Below, in pieces: positions 44,343 through 52,746 of a DNA stretch of 64,000 bases (its first letter is position 1; the number at the start of each line of letters is the position of its first letter). Where the stretch lies: NCBI GenBank assembly GCA_031275405.1, contig JAISOV010000051.1, forward strand, positions 1 to 64,000. Reading direction: 5' to 3'. The DNA is from Clostridium sp. GTDB lineage: Bacteria; Bacillota; Clostridia; Lachnospirales; Lachnospiraceae. The position numbers and the translations under genes were made by a program. Below the pieces are notes generated by a model. It saw nothing but the letters and a program-made list of their open reading frames with translations, searched no databases and was not told the DNA's origin.

Positions 44343-46748
44343 ATGAAAAAATATAAAAAGCTGATCCTGCTGCCTGGCCTGCTGGCGGCGCTGTTCCTGG
44401 CACGGGCGGCGCTGCCGGAAACGGCGGCGGCGTCCGCTTCCGATTTCCAACTGAACGGCTCGACCCTGGTCAAATATGACGGCGGCGCGGAAACAGTCGC
44501 CGTTCCGGCGTCTGTACGTACCGTCGGACAGAGCGCCTTTGAGGGCAGGAACCTCCTGCGGAAAGTGATCCTGCCGGATTCCGTTACCACGATAGAATCC
44601 TATGCCTTTTGGGGATGCCAAAATCTGGAAACCGTGCAGTTGGGGAAAGGGCTGACGGAAATCGGCGACTATGCTTTCGCCAATGCCACAGGACTCAAAA
44701 ACGTGGAAATCCCGGCGAACGTTCAGAGTATCGGGATCAGCGCTTTCGCGGGCTGTGCCAGCCTGACGGATCTTACCATCCCAGCCTCCGTGACCTTTAT
44801 CCACGCAACCGCCTTTGACGGCTGCGGGCAGCTTACCATCCACGCCGAGGACGGCTCTTACGCCGCGCAGTATGCGGAGGAGCTTGCGAAACGGCAGGCC
44901 CAGGCCGGAAATGGCCGGGCGGCGGACTTGGCCGGAAGCGCAGAGGGAGCGGGAAACGGCGAAACGGCAGCGGCGGACTTGGCCGGAAGCATAGAGGGAG
45001 CGGGAAGCGGAAACGGTGAAACGGCAGCGGCGGGCTTGGCCGGAAGCATAGAGGCGGCGGACGCAAATCCCAGCTCGGAAATCGGAGCGGCAGCCGGAAA
45101 TCCCTCTGCGGACGGCGGCGGAAATGTCCTGGGCGACACGCATGTGGTAGGAAACCAGGCGGTGCTTCTCTGGGATCACACCGGTCTGTCCGTGAGGAAT
45201 GCCGAAGTATCGGATCCTTCCCGGCAGGCCCAGGGCAGTCCGGCAGACGCGGGCGCCCAGGAGGCGGACACCGGAGATGTCCAAGGGGCGGATGGCGGAA
45301 ACCTTCCGAAGTACCGGCTGGTCGAACATAGGATCCTCGCGGACGGAGCCTATTACGGCGATACCGAGAAAACCATAAGCAATCTGCCGATCGGGATAGA
45401 AGAGATCGGCCGGTTTTCTTTTGCCAGAAGCGCCCTGCGGCAGATCACGCTTCCCTCCGGGGTGCAGACCATAGGGTATGGCGCTTTTTATCACTGTGAT
45501 GACCTGGAAACGGTGAACCTGCCGGAAAGCGTCCGCAGCGTGGAGCCGAAAGCCTTCGCGAATACCCTGTGGGTAAAACGTTTTTTAGAAAGCGCGGATT
45601 CGGATTTCCTGATTTCGGGCGGCGTCCTGGTGGCCTACCGGGGACGGGAGAGCGACGTCGTCCTTCCGGAGGGGATCCGGGTGATCGCGGCGGAAGTGTT
45701 TGCCGGCCATGAAGAAATCACTTCCGTGACACTGCCGGACAGCCTGCGGGTCGTGGGAGAAGGCGCTTTTTGGGACTGCGGGAACCTCAGGCGGATCTTA
45801 GGCGGCACACAGCTGGAGCAGGTCAAGGACAGAGCGTTTGGCGGCTGTCCGGTGGATACGATACGGCTCGCGGACACGGTGGAGCAAATCGGGCTGGGAG
45901 CTTTTGCGGCTTCCGGAGAGGCTGCGCCGGGAGCCTCCGTAAGGACAGCGGTCTTCCAAAGCGCCCGGCTTCCGAAAATCAGTTATGAAACGACGGCGCA
46001 GCGCCTGTCGAACGCGGATTTCCGCCAAGCGCCCTTGCAAGGCGTGCTGTTTGCGGTGGTGGAGCCGCAAGTGACCGGGGAAGAGCTGGCGGATACCGTG
46101 CTGGGCGGCGCGATCACCCCCTTCCAAGGCCTGATCGGCAGTATCGGCGAAGACGGAAAGCTTCATTGCCGTTACACGAACCTCACCCCGGAAGAGCTGT
46201 CCGGCCTTTCGGTTCCGGAAACCGTCCTGGTGGACGGACGGAATTATGAAGTGGCGGACGTCGGCCTGATACAGTCGCTGGAAATCCAGAAGAGCCGCCC
46301 GGAACCGGGCAGTATCGTGGCGACGGGAGCGGTGGATGGCGTGAGCGCGTTTCTGGACGGGGCGACGGACGGAGAGGAGACTGCCGCTTGGGACGGGGCA
46401 GCCTCCGGTTATGAACTGCGTCTGGACGTTCCGGCGGATACAGGCAGACTGGCGGCGGCTTATGAGAGAAGCTTCCATAAGGCCCTGCCCGGCGATACAG
46501 TCGTTTACGATGTTACGTTATTGGACGGCAAGAGCGGGGTGCCGATTGCCGCATTGGGCAAACAGAGCCTGACCGTTACCATGCCCGTTCCCGAAGGACT
46601 GTCGGGGCGGGAACTCAAAGTCTTTACTCTGGACCGCAACGGGCAGCTGGAAACCGTCGCGGCGACGGTGGAACAGACAGGGGAAGGCGGGAAAGTCACT
46701 TTCAGGCTCCGTTCCGTTACCTGGTGTGCCTTTTGCCCGGCGGAGTAG
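44343..46748 (+). CDS. Secreted BspA-type LRR protein without a wall anchor
   Basis: 801 residues. Signal peptide (KLILLPGLLAALFLARAALP, cleavage near AAASA). LRR_5 repeats at about 35-180 and 340-540 (SYAFWGCQNLETVQLGKGL, IGDYAFANATGLKNVEIP). Between them is a degenerate Ala/Gly-rich tract repeating DLAGSIEGAGSGNGE (about 195-245). The C-terminal 250 residues are a beta-rich module ending in LRSVTWCAFCPAE. No sorting signal or membrane anchor. 82 bases after the anchored LRR gene, likely the same operon. Its end overlaps the convergent gene by 32 bases. Confidence 0.85.
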   Translation: MKKYKKLILLPGLLAALFLARAALPETAAASASDFQLNGSTLVKYDGGAETVAVPASVRTVGQSAFEGRNLLRKVILPDSVTTIESYAFWGCQNLETVQLGKGLTEIGDYAFANATGLKNVEIPANVQSIGISAFAGCASLTDLTIPASVTFIHATAFDGCGQLTIHAEDGSYAAQYAEELAKRQAQAGNGRAADLAGSAEGAGNGETAAADLAGSIEGAGSGNGETAAAGLAGSIEAADANPSSEIGAAAGNPSADGGGNVLGDTHVVGNQAVLLWDHTGLSVRNAEVSDPSRQAQGSPADAGAQEADTGDVQGADGGNLPKYRLVEHRILADGAYYGDTEKTISNLPIGIEEIGRFSFARSALRQITLPSGVQTIGYGAFYHCDDLETVNLPESVRSVEPKAFANTLWVKRFLESADSDFLISGGVLVAYRGRESDVVLPEGIRVIAAEVFAGHEEITSVTLPDSLRVVGEGAFWDCGNLRRILGGTQLEQVKDRAFGGCPVDTIRLADTVEQIGLGAFAASGEAAPGASVRTAVFQSARLPKISYETTAQRLSNADFRQAPLQGVLFAVVEPQVTGEELADTVLGGAITPFQGLIGSIGEDGKLHCRYTNLTPEELSGLSVPETVLVDGRNYEVADVGLIQSLEIQKSRPEPGSIVATGAVDGVSAFLDGATDGEETAAWDGAASGYELRLDVPADTGRLAAAYERSFHKALPGDTVVYDVTLLDGKSGVPIAALGKQSLTVTMPVPEGLSGRELKVFTLDRNGQLETVAATVEQTGEGGKVTFRLRSVTWCAFCPAE

Positions 46749-47385
46749 AATCCGCAGGTATGCCGCGCACACATTGTTCCGCATCCTTGCGCTCCGCGGC
46801 GATTCGTCCTGCGTCCTCCGCCTGGTCAAGTAAGGGCGGATTTGGTGTTTCGGCTGTCGGCGCGGTTCGCTCTTTCCTCTGTTCTATCATTTCCTCAATG
46901 ATGTACTGTGTTTTGGGTAGTATACGATTTACAGGATAAAATTTCAGCAGTACGTCCGTGGCGGCTTCGGCGGTTTTTATGCCAAGTTTGTTGAAAAGGA
47001 ACAGAATATCCCCGCTGTCCTTTTCTCCGTACCGTGCCGACATCATTTTCATCGCAAGCAGATATTCGGCGGATACGGTTTGAACCCGCAGACTGCCGAA
47101 CGATACGAAATCTTCAGCCGGAGCGTTCGGCTCGATGAAGCCTTTCACACTGTCGTTCAGCCAGTCCTCGGGTAAGCCCTCACGCGCCGCAATATCTCGG
47201 GCAATACGGTTGATCGTTTCTTTTGGTTCGTACAGCGCGTCAATGTCTTTTGTGATATCCCGCGCTTCGTGTACAAGGCACATGGCCGCACCGCCGGTAA
47301 GCAGGATTTCACCGCGAAGCCCTCGCGTTTCAAGCTCGTCCGCGACCTGTCTTAAATAGCGCAGTATCTGCTCTTTTGTCAGCAT
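46717..47385 (-). CDS. Nucleotidyltransferase-fold protein (DUF6036-like)
   Basis: 222 residues. N-terminal helix (MLTKEQILRYLRQVADELET), then a minimal nucleotidyltransferase motif (ILLTGGAAMCLVHEARDITK, DIDALYEP) and a helical region (YLLAMKMMSARYGEKDSGDI). A variable 60-residue charged tail follows, probably the degenerate end. Such proteins pair with small genes in toxin-antitoxin-like modules. It lies 11 bases after the 124-residue gene. The role is inferred from family and pairing. Confidence 0.72.
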   Translation of the reverse strand: MLTKEQILRYLRQVADELETRGLRGEILLTGGAAMCLVHEARDITKDIDALYEPKETINRIARDIAAREGLPEDWLNDSVKGFIEPNAPAEDFVSFGSLRVQTVSAEYLLAMKMMSARYGEKDSGDILFLFNKLGIKTAEAATDVLLKFYPVNRILPKTQYIIEEMIEQRKERTAPTAETPNPPLLDQAEDAGRIAAERKDAEQCVRGIPADSTPPGKRHTR

Positions 47386-47396
47386 ATCTTCCCTTT

Positions 47397-47771
47397 CTAC
47401 ACGCGTACAAGCACATTTTCGTCAACAAATAAGTTACGGTGTTTGAACTCCGGCGGCGACTTGTACAGAAACAGCAGCCGCAGATTTCCCTTTGCGCCGC
47501 ATCCGAAATGAGGTTCTCCACCCGGCAGATAACAATGGCTGTCGAACACCCAGCGTGGCGGAGCAAACCCGCAGTCATTCGAGAGCTTATGCGCCGTTGC
47601 CGCGAGGAACGGCACAAGTTCCGGCGCTTCCATTCGTTCCGGAGGTTCGCGCAGCATTTCAAGTCTTTCCGGCGTAACCGCTTTATAAAACTCATCCAGG
47701 AAGTCGCCGAGAAGCAGATAAAAATCCTCGCCGCTGTTCGCTCTGTGCGAAACTCTATGGATGCTGTCCAT
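47397..47771 (-). CDS. Small partner protein of the nucleotidyltransferase gene
   Basis: 124 residues from ATG 47771 (GAAAGGAGC upstream): SGEDFYLLLGDFLDEFYKAV, PRWVFDSHCYLPGGEPHFGC and a conserved-looking end LRLLFLYKSPPEFKHRNLFV. I recall similar proteins directly upstream of DUF6036 genes, suggesting a two-gene module, perhaps toxin-antitoxin. Which protein would be toxic is unknown. Confidence 0.65.
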   Translation of the reverse strand: MDSIHRVSHRANSGEDFYLLLGDFLDEFYKAVTPERLEMLREPPERMEAPELVPFLAATAHKLSNDCGFAPPRWVFDSHCYLPGGEPHFGCGAKGNLRLLFLYKSPPEFKHRNLFVDENVLVRV

Positions 47772-48028
47772 GAACCGTCGCTCCTTTCCTGCCGCTACGG
47801 ATAGGATAGCACACTTTGCCCTAGAAATCAATAAAAATTCATGGTCTCCTGCGCGTAAGCTGCTCTGATCTGGAGATTTTATTCGTAAATTGTTACGTCT
47901 TTCGACGAAAAAATGGGAAAAACCAAGAAAACTGTCGATAAGCGCGATGTTTTAGAGTTCTTTTTCGTTGAAAAAAGGAGTATAAATAGTAGTGCATGAT
48001 AGTTTGGTTTGCTCCCCGAATCAGGGCG

Positions 48029-48079
48029 GTTGAAAGTCTTTTTCAATTGAAAGATCTTTCAGTTGAAAGTTTTTTCAAC
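48029..48079. repeat. Cluster of TTGAAA/TTTCAA palindromes upstream of the SSB-like gene
   Basis: Three adjoining inverted-repeat units: TTGAAA..TTTTCAA, TGAAAGATCTTTCA and TTGAAAG..TTTTCAA. TTATTATACACT follows, a possible -10. This may be a repressor or dyad operator. The rest of 47772-48212 shows no gene. Confidence 0.6.
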
Positions 48080-48212
48080 TTATTATACACTTTAAGTCGA
48101 GGTTTCATGAAACGATCCTTTGCTATGAAAGTGTAGCAATAACGGGAAAAGTCTGTTGACGAATGAACATCTAAAAAAAGATTCTTAAAAGAACAAGAAG
48201 GGAGAATTAAGT

Positions 48213-48836
48213 ATGACGGATAAGGTTATCGAGAACAACCAAGTAACGGTTATGGGGGAAATCATAGATGATTTTTCGTATAGCCATGAAATTTTCGGAG
48301 AAGGATTCTACATGATGGACGTGAAGGTACAGAGGCTGAGCGAGAGCATCGATATTATTCCGGTCATGGTGTCGGAGCGGCTGTTAGACGTCAGTGCCAG
48401 CTATAAAGGGCTGTTCATCTGCGTAAACGGCCAGTTCCGTTCTTATAACCGCCATGAAGAACGCAAGAACCGGCTGGTGCTGTCCGTCTTTGCCAGAGAA
48501 ATCGAATTTGTGGATGAAATCGAAGAAAGCGTAAAGAGCAATCAGATCTTTTTGGATGGCTATGTGTGCAAAGAGCCGATCTACCGCAAGACGCCTTTAG
48601 GGAGGGAAATTGCCGACATCCTGCTGGCGGTGAACCGCCCTTACGGGAAGTCGGATTACATACCGTGTATCTGCTGGGGCAGGAACGCCAGGTTCGCCGG
48701 AAATTTCAAGGTGGGAGACCGGTGCAACGTCTGGGGACGTATCCAGAGCCGTGAATATATGAAGAAGCTAAGCGACGAGAGCGCGGAGCGGCGGGTGGCT
48801 TTTGAAGTGTCCGTAAGCAAACTGGAAGTATTATAA
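48213..48836 (+). CDS. Single-stranded-DNA-binding-like protein with two OB folds
   Basis: 207 residues that split into two similar OB domains (about 8-100: NNQVTVMGEIIDDFSYSHEI ... IDIIPVMVSERLL; and 110-207: NQIFLDGYVCKEPIYRKTPL ... DYIPCICWGRNARFAGNFKV, GRIQSREY). The second half matches PriB/SSB strands best. No acidic SSB C-terminal tail, so it is probably not the main SSB. AAGGGAG ribosome site. Role in DNA metabolism inferred. Confidence 0.75.
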   Translation: MTDKVIENNQVTVMGEIIDDFSYSHEIFGEGFYMMDVKVQRLSESIDIIPVMVSERLLDVSASYKGLFICVNGQFRSYNRHEERKNRLVLSVFAREIEFVDEIEESVKSNQIFLDGYVCKEPIYRKTPLGREIADILLAVNRPYGKSDYIPCICWGRNARFAGNFKVGDRCNVWGRIQSREYMKKLSDESAERRVAFEVSVSKLEVL

Positions 48837-48945
48837 GTTGCGGAATCGTTCCGGATATGTTATGCTGAAAAAACAAAAAGTACGATCCTGGAAATGGGCA
48901 CGTCCAAAAGGCGAACGGCTTTCGTGATGTGAGCGAGGTACGGAG

Positions 48946-49509
48946 ATGGAGCAGAAGCGTTCCACAGGCGGGGAAAGATCCATGGCGGGGAGAGATCCCC
49001 GGAGCAAAGAGGATTCCAGCGGCAATGGGATCATATCTGTCTATACGGGCGAAGGAAAAGGCAAGTCTTCCGCCGCCATCGGCAGGGCGGTGAAAGCCGC
49101 TGCGGAGGGGAAAGCGGTAGTGGTCATCCAGTTCCTGAAAGGGAAAGGGCTAGGCGACTACCAGTTCCTGCGCAGGATGGAGCCGGAGATCAAGATTTTC
49201 CGCTTTGAGAAATCCAATGAGAACTTTGACGAGCTTCCGGAAGGAAAAAAGCGCGAGGAAATCAAGAACCTGAAAAACGGGATCTGCTTTGCCAAAAAAG
49301 TGCTGACTACCGGAGAATGCGATCTGCTGGTTCTGGACGAGATCCTGGGGCTGCTGGAAAACGGGATCCTGACGATGGAAGAATTCAGGTGTCTTTTAGA
49401 GAACAGGGGAGATACGCATATCATGCTGACCGGGATCTGTCTGACGGAGGACATCTGCGCGGCGGCAGACGAAGTATTTCGCATAGAGACTGTAAAAACG
49501 CTGGAATAG
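48946..49509 (+). CDS. cobO: Cob(I)yrinic acid a,c-diamide adenosyltransferase (CobO/BtuR-like)
   Basis: 187 residues. P-loop IISVYTGEGKGKSSAAIGRA, VVVIQFLKGKGLGDYQFLRR, LLVLDEILGLLENGIL, HIMLTGI and a C-terminal DICAAADEVFRIETVK are diagnostic of the CobA/CobO/BtuR family, which adenosylates corrinoids. The arginine/glutamate variations (LDEILGLL) are usual in Clostridia. It stands alone with no other cobalamin genes nearby, consistent with salvage. Confidence 0.88.
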   Translation: MEQKRSTGGERSMAGRDPRSKEDSSGNGIISVYTGEGKGKSSAAIGRAVKAAAEGKAVVVIQFLKGKGLGDYQFLRRMEPEIKIFRFEKSNENFDELPEGKKREEIKNLKNGICFAKKVLTTGECDLLVLDEILGLLENGILTMEEFRCLLENRGDTHIMLTGICLTEDICAAADEVFRIETVKTLE

Positions 49510-49631
49510 GCGGTGCCGTACAGCCTTCGGCAAGGGAAGTGCCGCGGCCGGCCCAATGCGTAGCATAGACGGAACACAGCGCCGCCTGGCGCCGGCGTGG
49601 GAAGACGCGGCAAAGGATTTGAACGCGGCGG

Positions 49632-49660
49632 TTGACAAAAGTCTTGAAATGCGTTAAGAT
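49632..49660 (+). promoter_or_regulatory. Promoter of riboswitch-controlled dapA
   Basis: TTGACA, 17 bases, TAAGAT, about 60 bases before the aptamer. Confidence 0.85.
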
Positions 49661-49719
49661 GGGTTCAGGCCAAAATCATGCTTTGTATCAATGCCATACT
49701 TTGAGATCTTTCATACCAT

Positions 49720-49890
49720 GAGGAAGATAGAGGTTGCGTGTTTGAAGAGTAGGTTCCCGGATGTGGCAGGCACAGAGGACGGGAAGGGAAAGGAAAACAC
49801 GCCGAAAGAGGAGAAGTCCCGCGCTTCCCATCTTGGGCATAGGGTGAAGAACCTTATGACTGTCATCTAGGAGTAGATGGAGTGCTATCA
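49720..49890 (+). ncRNA. Lysine riboswitch (L box) upstream of dapA
   Basis: The conserved blocks GAAGATAGAGGT, GAGTAG, CGCCGAAAG, GACTGTCA and GGAGTGCTATC occur in the L-box order. P1 can form between GATAG (49726-49730) and CTATC (49885-49889). CTATC can instead pair with GATAG at 49896-49900, giving a competing hairpin. A second GCGGCC ... GGCCGC stem lies before the ribosome site. Lysine binding is expected to lower dapA expression; no T-rich terminator is seen. Confidence 0.9.
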
Positions 49891-50021
49891 AGGAAGATAG
49901 GAGATGACCACGTCGGCGCTTTCCATTGAATTCTGGAAATGCGGCCGGCGTTTTCCGTTATATGGGGAATTTGGCCGCACTGTCAAGCAACGATTGCTGA
50001 ATAAGCGGAACGGAGGAAAGT

Positions 50022-50912
50022 ATGTCAATTTTTACAGGCGCAGGTGTGGCGATTGTGACTCCGATGAGGGAGGACGGGGAGGTCAACTATGAAAGTCTTG
50101 CCCGGCTGCTGGAGTTTCAGCTGGCGGGCAAAACAGACGCCATTATCGTGTGCGGCACTACGGGAGAAGCGTCTACCTTGAGCCACGAGGAACATTTGGA
50201 TGTCGTCCGCTTTTGCGTCAGGATCGTGGCGGGCAGGAGGCCGGTGATCGCGGGAACCGGCTCCAACTCTACGGAAACAGCCATCTACTTATCGACGGAA
50301 GCGCAGACGATCGGGGCGGATGCCCTGCTTCTGGTCACGCCTTATTACAACAAAGCGACCCAGAACGGTCTGTACCGCCATTTCAAGGCAGTGGCGGACA
50401 GCGTGAAGCTTCCGATCCTGCTGTACAATGTGCCGTCCCGTACCGGGTGCAACCTTCTGCCGGAAACGGTGGTGCGCCTATGCAGGGACGTGGAAAACAT
50501 CGTAGGCGTGAAAGAAGCCAGCGGCAACATCAGCCAGATCGCGAAACTGGCGGCCCTGGCGGACGGAGCCGTGGATCTTTATTCCGGCAATGACGACCAG
50601 ATCATCCCGATCATGTCGCTGGGGGGCTTGGGGGTGATCTCCGTGCTTGCCAACGTCGCGCCGGAGCAGACCCATGAGATGTGCCGGAAATTCCTGGACG
50701 GCGACGTTTCCGCCGCCCGGGATATGCAGCTGCAAGCGTTGGAACTGTGTGCCGCCCTGTTCTGCGAAGTGAACCCCATCCCGGTGAAGAAAGCGTTGAA
50801 CCTGATGGGTATGGAAGCCGGATTCCTGCGTATGCCGCTGACCGAGATGGAAGCCGGGAACGCGGCAAGGCTGGAAAAAGCCATGGAGAAATACGGTATT
50901 CTCCGGAAGTGA
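50022..50912 (+). CDS. dapA: 4-hydroxy-tetrahydrodipicolinate synthase
   Basis: First committed enzyme of lysine/diaminopimelate synthesis, condensing pyruvate with aspartate semialdehyde. 296 residues: GVAIVTPMREDGEVNYESL, CGTTGEASTLSHEEH, VTPYYNKATQNGLYRHFKA, ILLYNVPSRTGCN with the catalytic Tyr, VGVKEASGNISQI with the Schiff-base Lys, SGNDDQIIPI. CGGAGG precedes ATG. Controlled by the upstream lysine riboswitch and followed by dapB. Confidence 0.96.
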   Translation: MSIFTGAGVAIVTPMREDGEVNYESLARLLEFQLAGKTDAIIVCGTTGEASTLSHEEHLDVVRFCVRIVAGRRPVIAGTGSNSTETAIYLSTEAQTIGADALLLVTPYYNKATQNGLYRHFKAVADSVKLPILLYNVPSRTGCNLLPETVVRLCRDVENIVGVKEASGNISQIAKLAALADGAVDLYSGNDDQIIPIMSLGGLGVISVLANVAPEQTHEMCRKFLDGDVSAARDMQLQALELCAALFCEVNPIPVKKALNLMGMEAGFLRMPLTEMEAGNAARLEKAMEKYGILRK

Positions 50913-51065
50913 CCGGACGGCGGCGCAAAGGTTCTTGCCAGGGAGTAGGACAGCCGGTCTGCGGGTACACTAAGGAAAGAACTTCCGGCAGGGCGGCGGA
51001 CAGACCGCCCCGCCGGATCCATAAAACACGGACAGACGTCCGCGCAAGCGGGCCAGGGGGGTAAC

Positions 51066-51824
51066 ATGATTCAAGTGATAATGAACGGATACGCCGGAAA
51101 GATGGGACAGACGATCAGCGCGCTTGCGGCGCAGGATCCGGAAATAGAGATTGTGGCGGGGATCGACCTCCGGGAGGCCGGGCAGCCGCCTTATCCGGTG
51201 TTCCGGCATATCGGGGACTGCCGGATCCCTGCGGACTGCCTGATTGATTTCTCCAATGCCGCCGGAACGGACAGGCTCTTGGACTACTGTGTGGAGAACA
51301 GGCTTCCCTGTGTCCTATGTACTACGGGCTTCAGCCAGGAACAGCTTGGAAAAATCCGGGAAGCGGCACAGGTGATCCCGGTTCTGCAAAGCGCCAACAT
51401 GTCCTTAGGCGTCAATCTGCTGCTGAAAATCCTGAAAGAAGCGGCTCATGTCCTGGTGCCGGGCGGCTTTGATGTGGAAATCGTGGAAAAACATCATAAC
51501 CAGAAGCTGGATTCCCCCAGCGGCACGGCACTGGCGCTGGCGGATGCTATCAACCAGGAATTTTCCCAGGAATATGGATATGTGTATGACAGAAGCGTCA
51601 GAAGAGAAAAAAGAAGGCGGAAAGAGATCGGTATCAGCACGGTACGGGGCGGAAGCATCGTAGGAGAGCATGAGGTGATTTTTGCCGGCTCGGACGAAGT
51701 GGTCACTTTTTCCCACACGGCGTATTCAAAAGCCATTTTCGGGAAAGGGGCCATACAGGCCGCGAAATTCCTGGCGCGGCAGGAAGCCGGGATGTATGAC
51801 ATGGGCGATGTGGTTCGTTCCTGA
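51066..51824 (+). CDS. dapB: 4-hydroxy-tetrahydrodipicolinate reductase
   Basis: Second step after DapA, NAD(P)H-dependent. 252 residues: N-terminal nucleotide fold IQVIMNGYAGKMGQTISALA, VLCTTGFSQEQL, SANMSLGVNLLL and the catalytic loop VEIVEKHHNQKLDSPSGTAL, then IVGEHEVIFAGSDEVVTFSH. Slightly shorter than the Escherichia coli enzyme, as usual in Firmicutes. AGGGGGG ribosome site. Confidence 0.96.
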   Translation: MIQVIMNGYAGKMGQTISALAAQDPEIEIVAGIDLREAGQPPYPVFRHIGDCRIPADCLIDFSNAAGTDRLLDYCVENRLPCVLCTTGFSQEQLGKIREAAQVIPVLQSANMSLGVNLLLKILKEAAHVLVPGGFDVEIVEKHHNQKLDSPSGTALALADAINQEFSQEYGYVYDRSVRREKRRRKEIGISTVRGGSIVGEHEVIFAGSDEVVTFSHTAYSKAIFGKGAIQAAKFLARQEAGMYDMGDVVRS

Positions 51825-51827
51825 TAC

Positions 51828-51849
51828 AGCCGGGGAAGCCGGGCTTTTT
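51828..51849 (+). terminator. Terminator after dapB
   Basis: AGCCGG ... CCGGGCT stem with a one-base bulge, followed by TTTTT. Confidence 0.55.
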
Positions 51850-51995
51850 GGCGGAGGGAGGATCGTTGCGAGGAAAAGCGGCGTTCCTGCCTTTTGCAGA
51901 GGAAAGGCCGCCGCAGAAAAAAGGATTTCCGCGACAGCCTTTCCGGCCTGTATGCATCGCTGCACTTATTCAGTTGTGGATTGCGCGGACTACGT

Positions 51996-52460
51996 TTATC
52001 TTCCGGTTGTCGTGTCTTTGGTAGTTCCGTCGGTCAGGTCGTCCATCGCGTTTCCGACCCTGTCTCCGGCGTTGTTGATCGTATCGCCCACGTTATCCAG
52101 TACGGAGTCATCGTTGTCGGTCGAATCTACGGTAGTATTGCCCGCTGCGCCGGTATTCCTATCATTGGTGTTCGTGCCGTCGGTATCCGTGCCATTGAGA
52201 CCAATGTCATCGGTTCCCGAAGCGCTGGTGTCCGTGCCGTTTTGTCCGTCGCCGTTGTCAGGCAGGCTGCCGGGGGTTGTGCCGAGGCTGTTATTATTGT
52301 CGGTAGTGGTACCGTTTGGTGTCGTGGTTCCGGCTAGATTGCCGGAATCGTTGGTGGTGTCGTCATTTTTTGTACAAGCGGCCGCCAGACACATATAGCT
52401 TAGGACAACTCCCAGTACAAGAAGCTTTTTTCCAATGAAAAGCTTTTTCTTCATTTTCAT
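51996..52460 (-). CDS. Asn/Thr/Asp-rich lipoprotein
   Basis: 154 residues. Lipoprotein signal (KKLLVLGVVLSYMCLAAACT, lipobox LAAAC) then a low-complexity outer chain dominated by N, T, D, G and S (for example GTDTDGTNTNDRNTGAAGNT) and a possible amphipathic end (VGDTINNAGDRVGNAMDDLT). AAGGAGG precedes ATG 52460. Lipid-anchored, probably unstructured at the cell surface. No family recognised. Confidence 0.8.
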   Translation of the reverse strand: MKMKKKLFIGKKLLVLGVVLSYMCLAAACTKNDDTTNDSGNLAGTTTPNGTTTDNNNSLGTTPGSLPDNGDGQNGTDTSASGTDDIGLNGTDTDGTNTNDRNTGAAGNTTVDSTDNDDSVLDNVGDTINNAGDRVGNAMDDLTDGTTKDTTTGR

Positions 52461-52663
52461 AATTCCTCCTTGGAAAGTATTTTCTCCCATCCGTCGCTAT
52501 TGCTTTCTGTGCCTTGGCGCGGCCAGGAAGCGCAGAACAACGTTTTTTTGGATGGCTCCGAAAATATTATGCGCAGGTTTTTCGGGATTTATGCAAAAAA
52601 AGATGGATCCTATTTTTTGAAAAAAAGAAGCTTGATAGACCCAAAGCGGGCGGATGGGAGCAA

Positions 52664-52690
52664 GGCTGAAAGAATTGCATTCTTTCAGCC
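52664..52690. repeat. Perfect 12-bp stem-loop upstream of hisA
   Basis: GGCTGAAAGAAT-TGC-ATTCTTTCAGCC, without a T tract, 57 bases before hisA. Possible leader hairpin or operator. Confidence 0.6.
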
Positions 52691-52746
52691 GGAGCTTGGT
52701 GCTATGCACAAAGTATCCAGAATTTGGAAGGAGCAGGGTGATAAAA

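Noticed and set aside
41138-44590. A 1150-codon minus-strand frame opposite the LRR protein gene
   Set aside because: A shadow of repetitive GC-rich coding sequence; no start signal, and the plus frame has clear domains.
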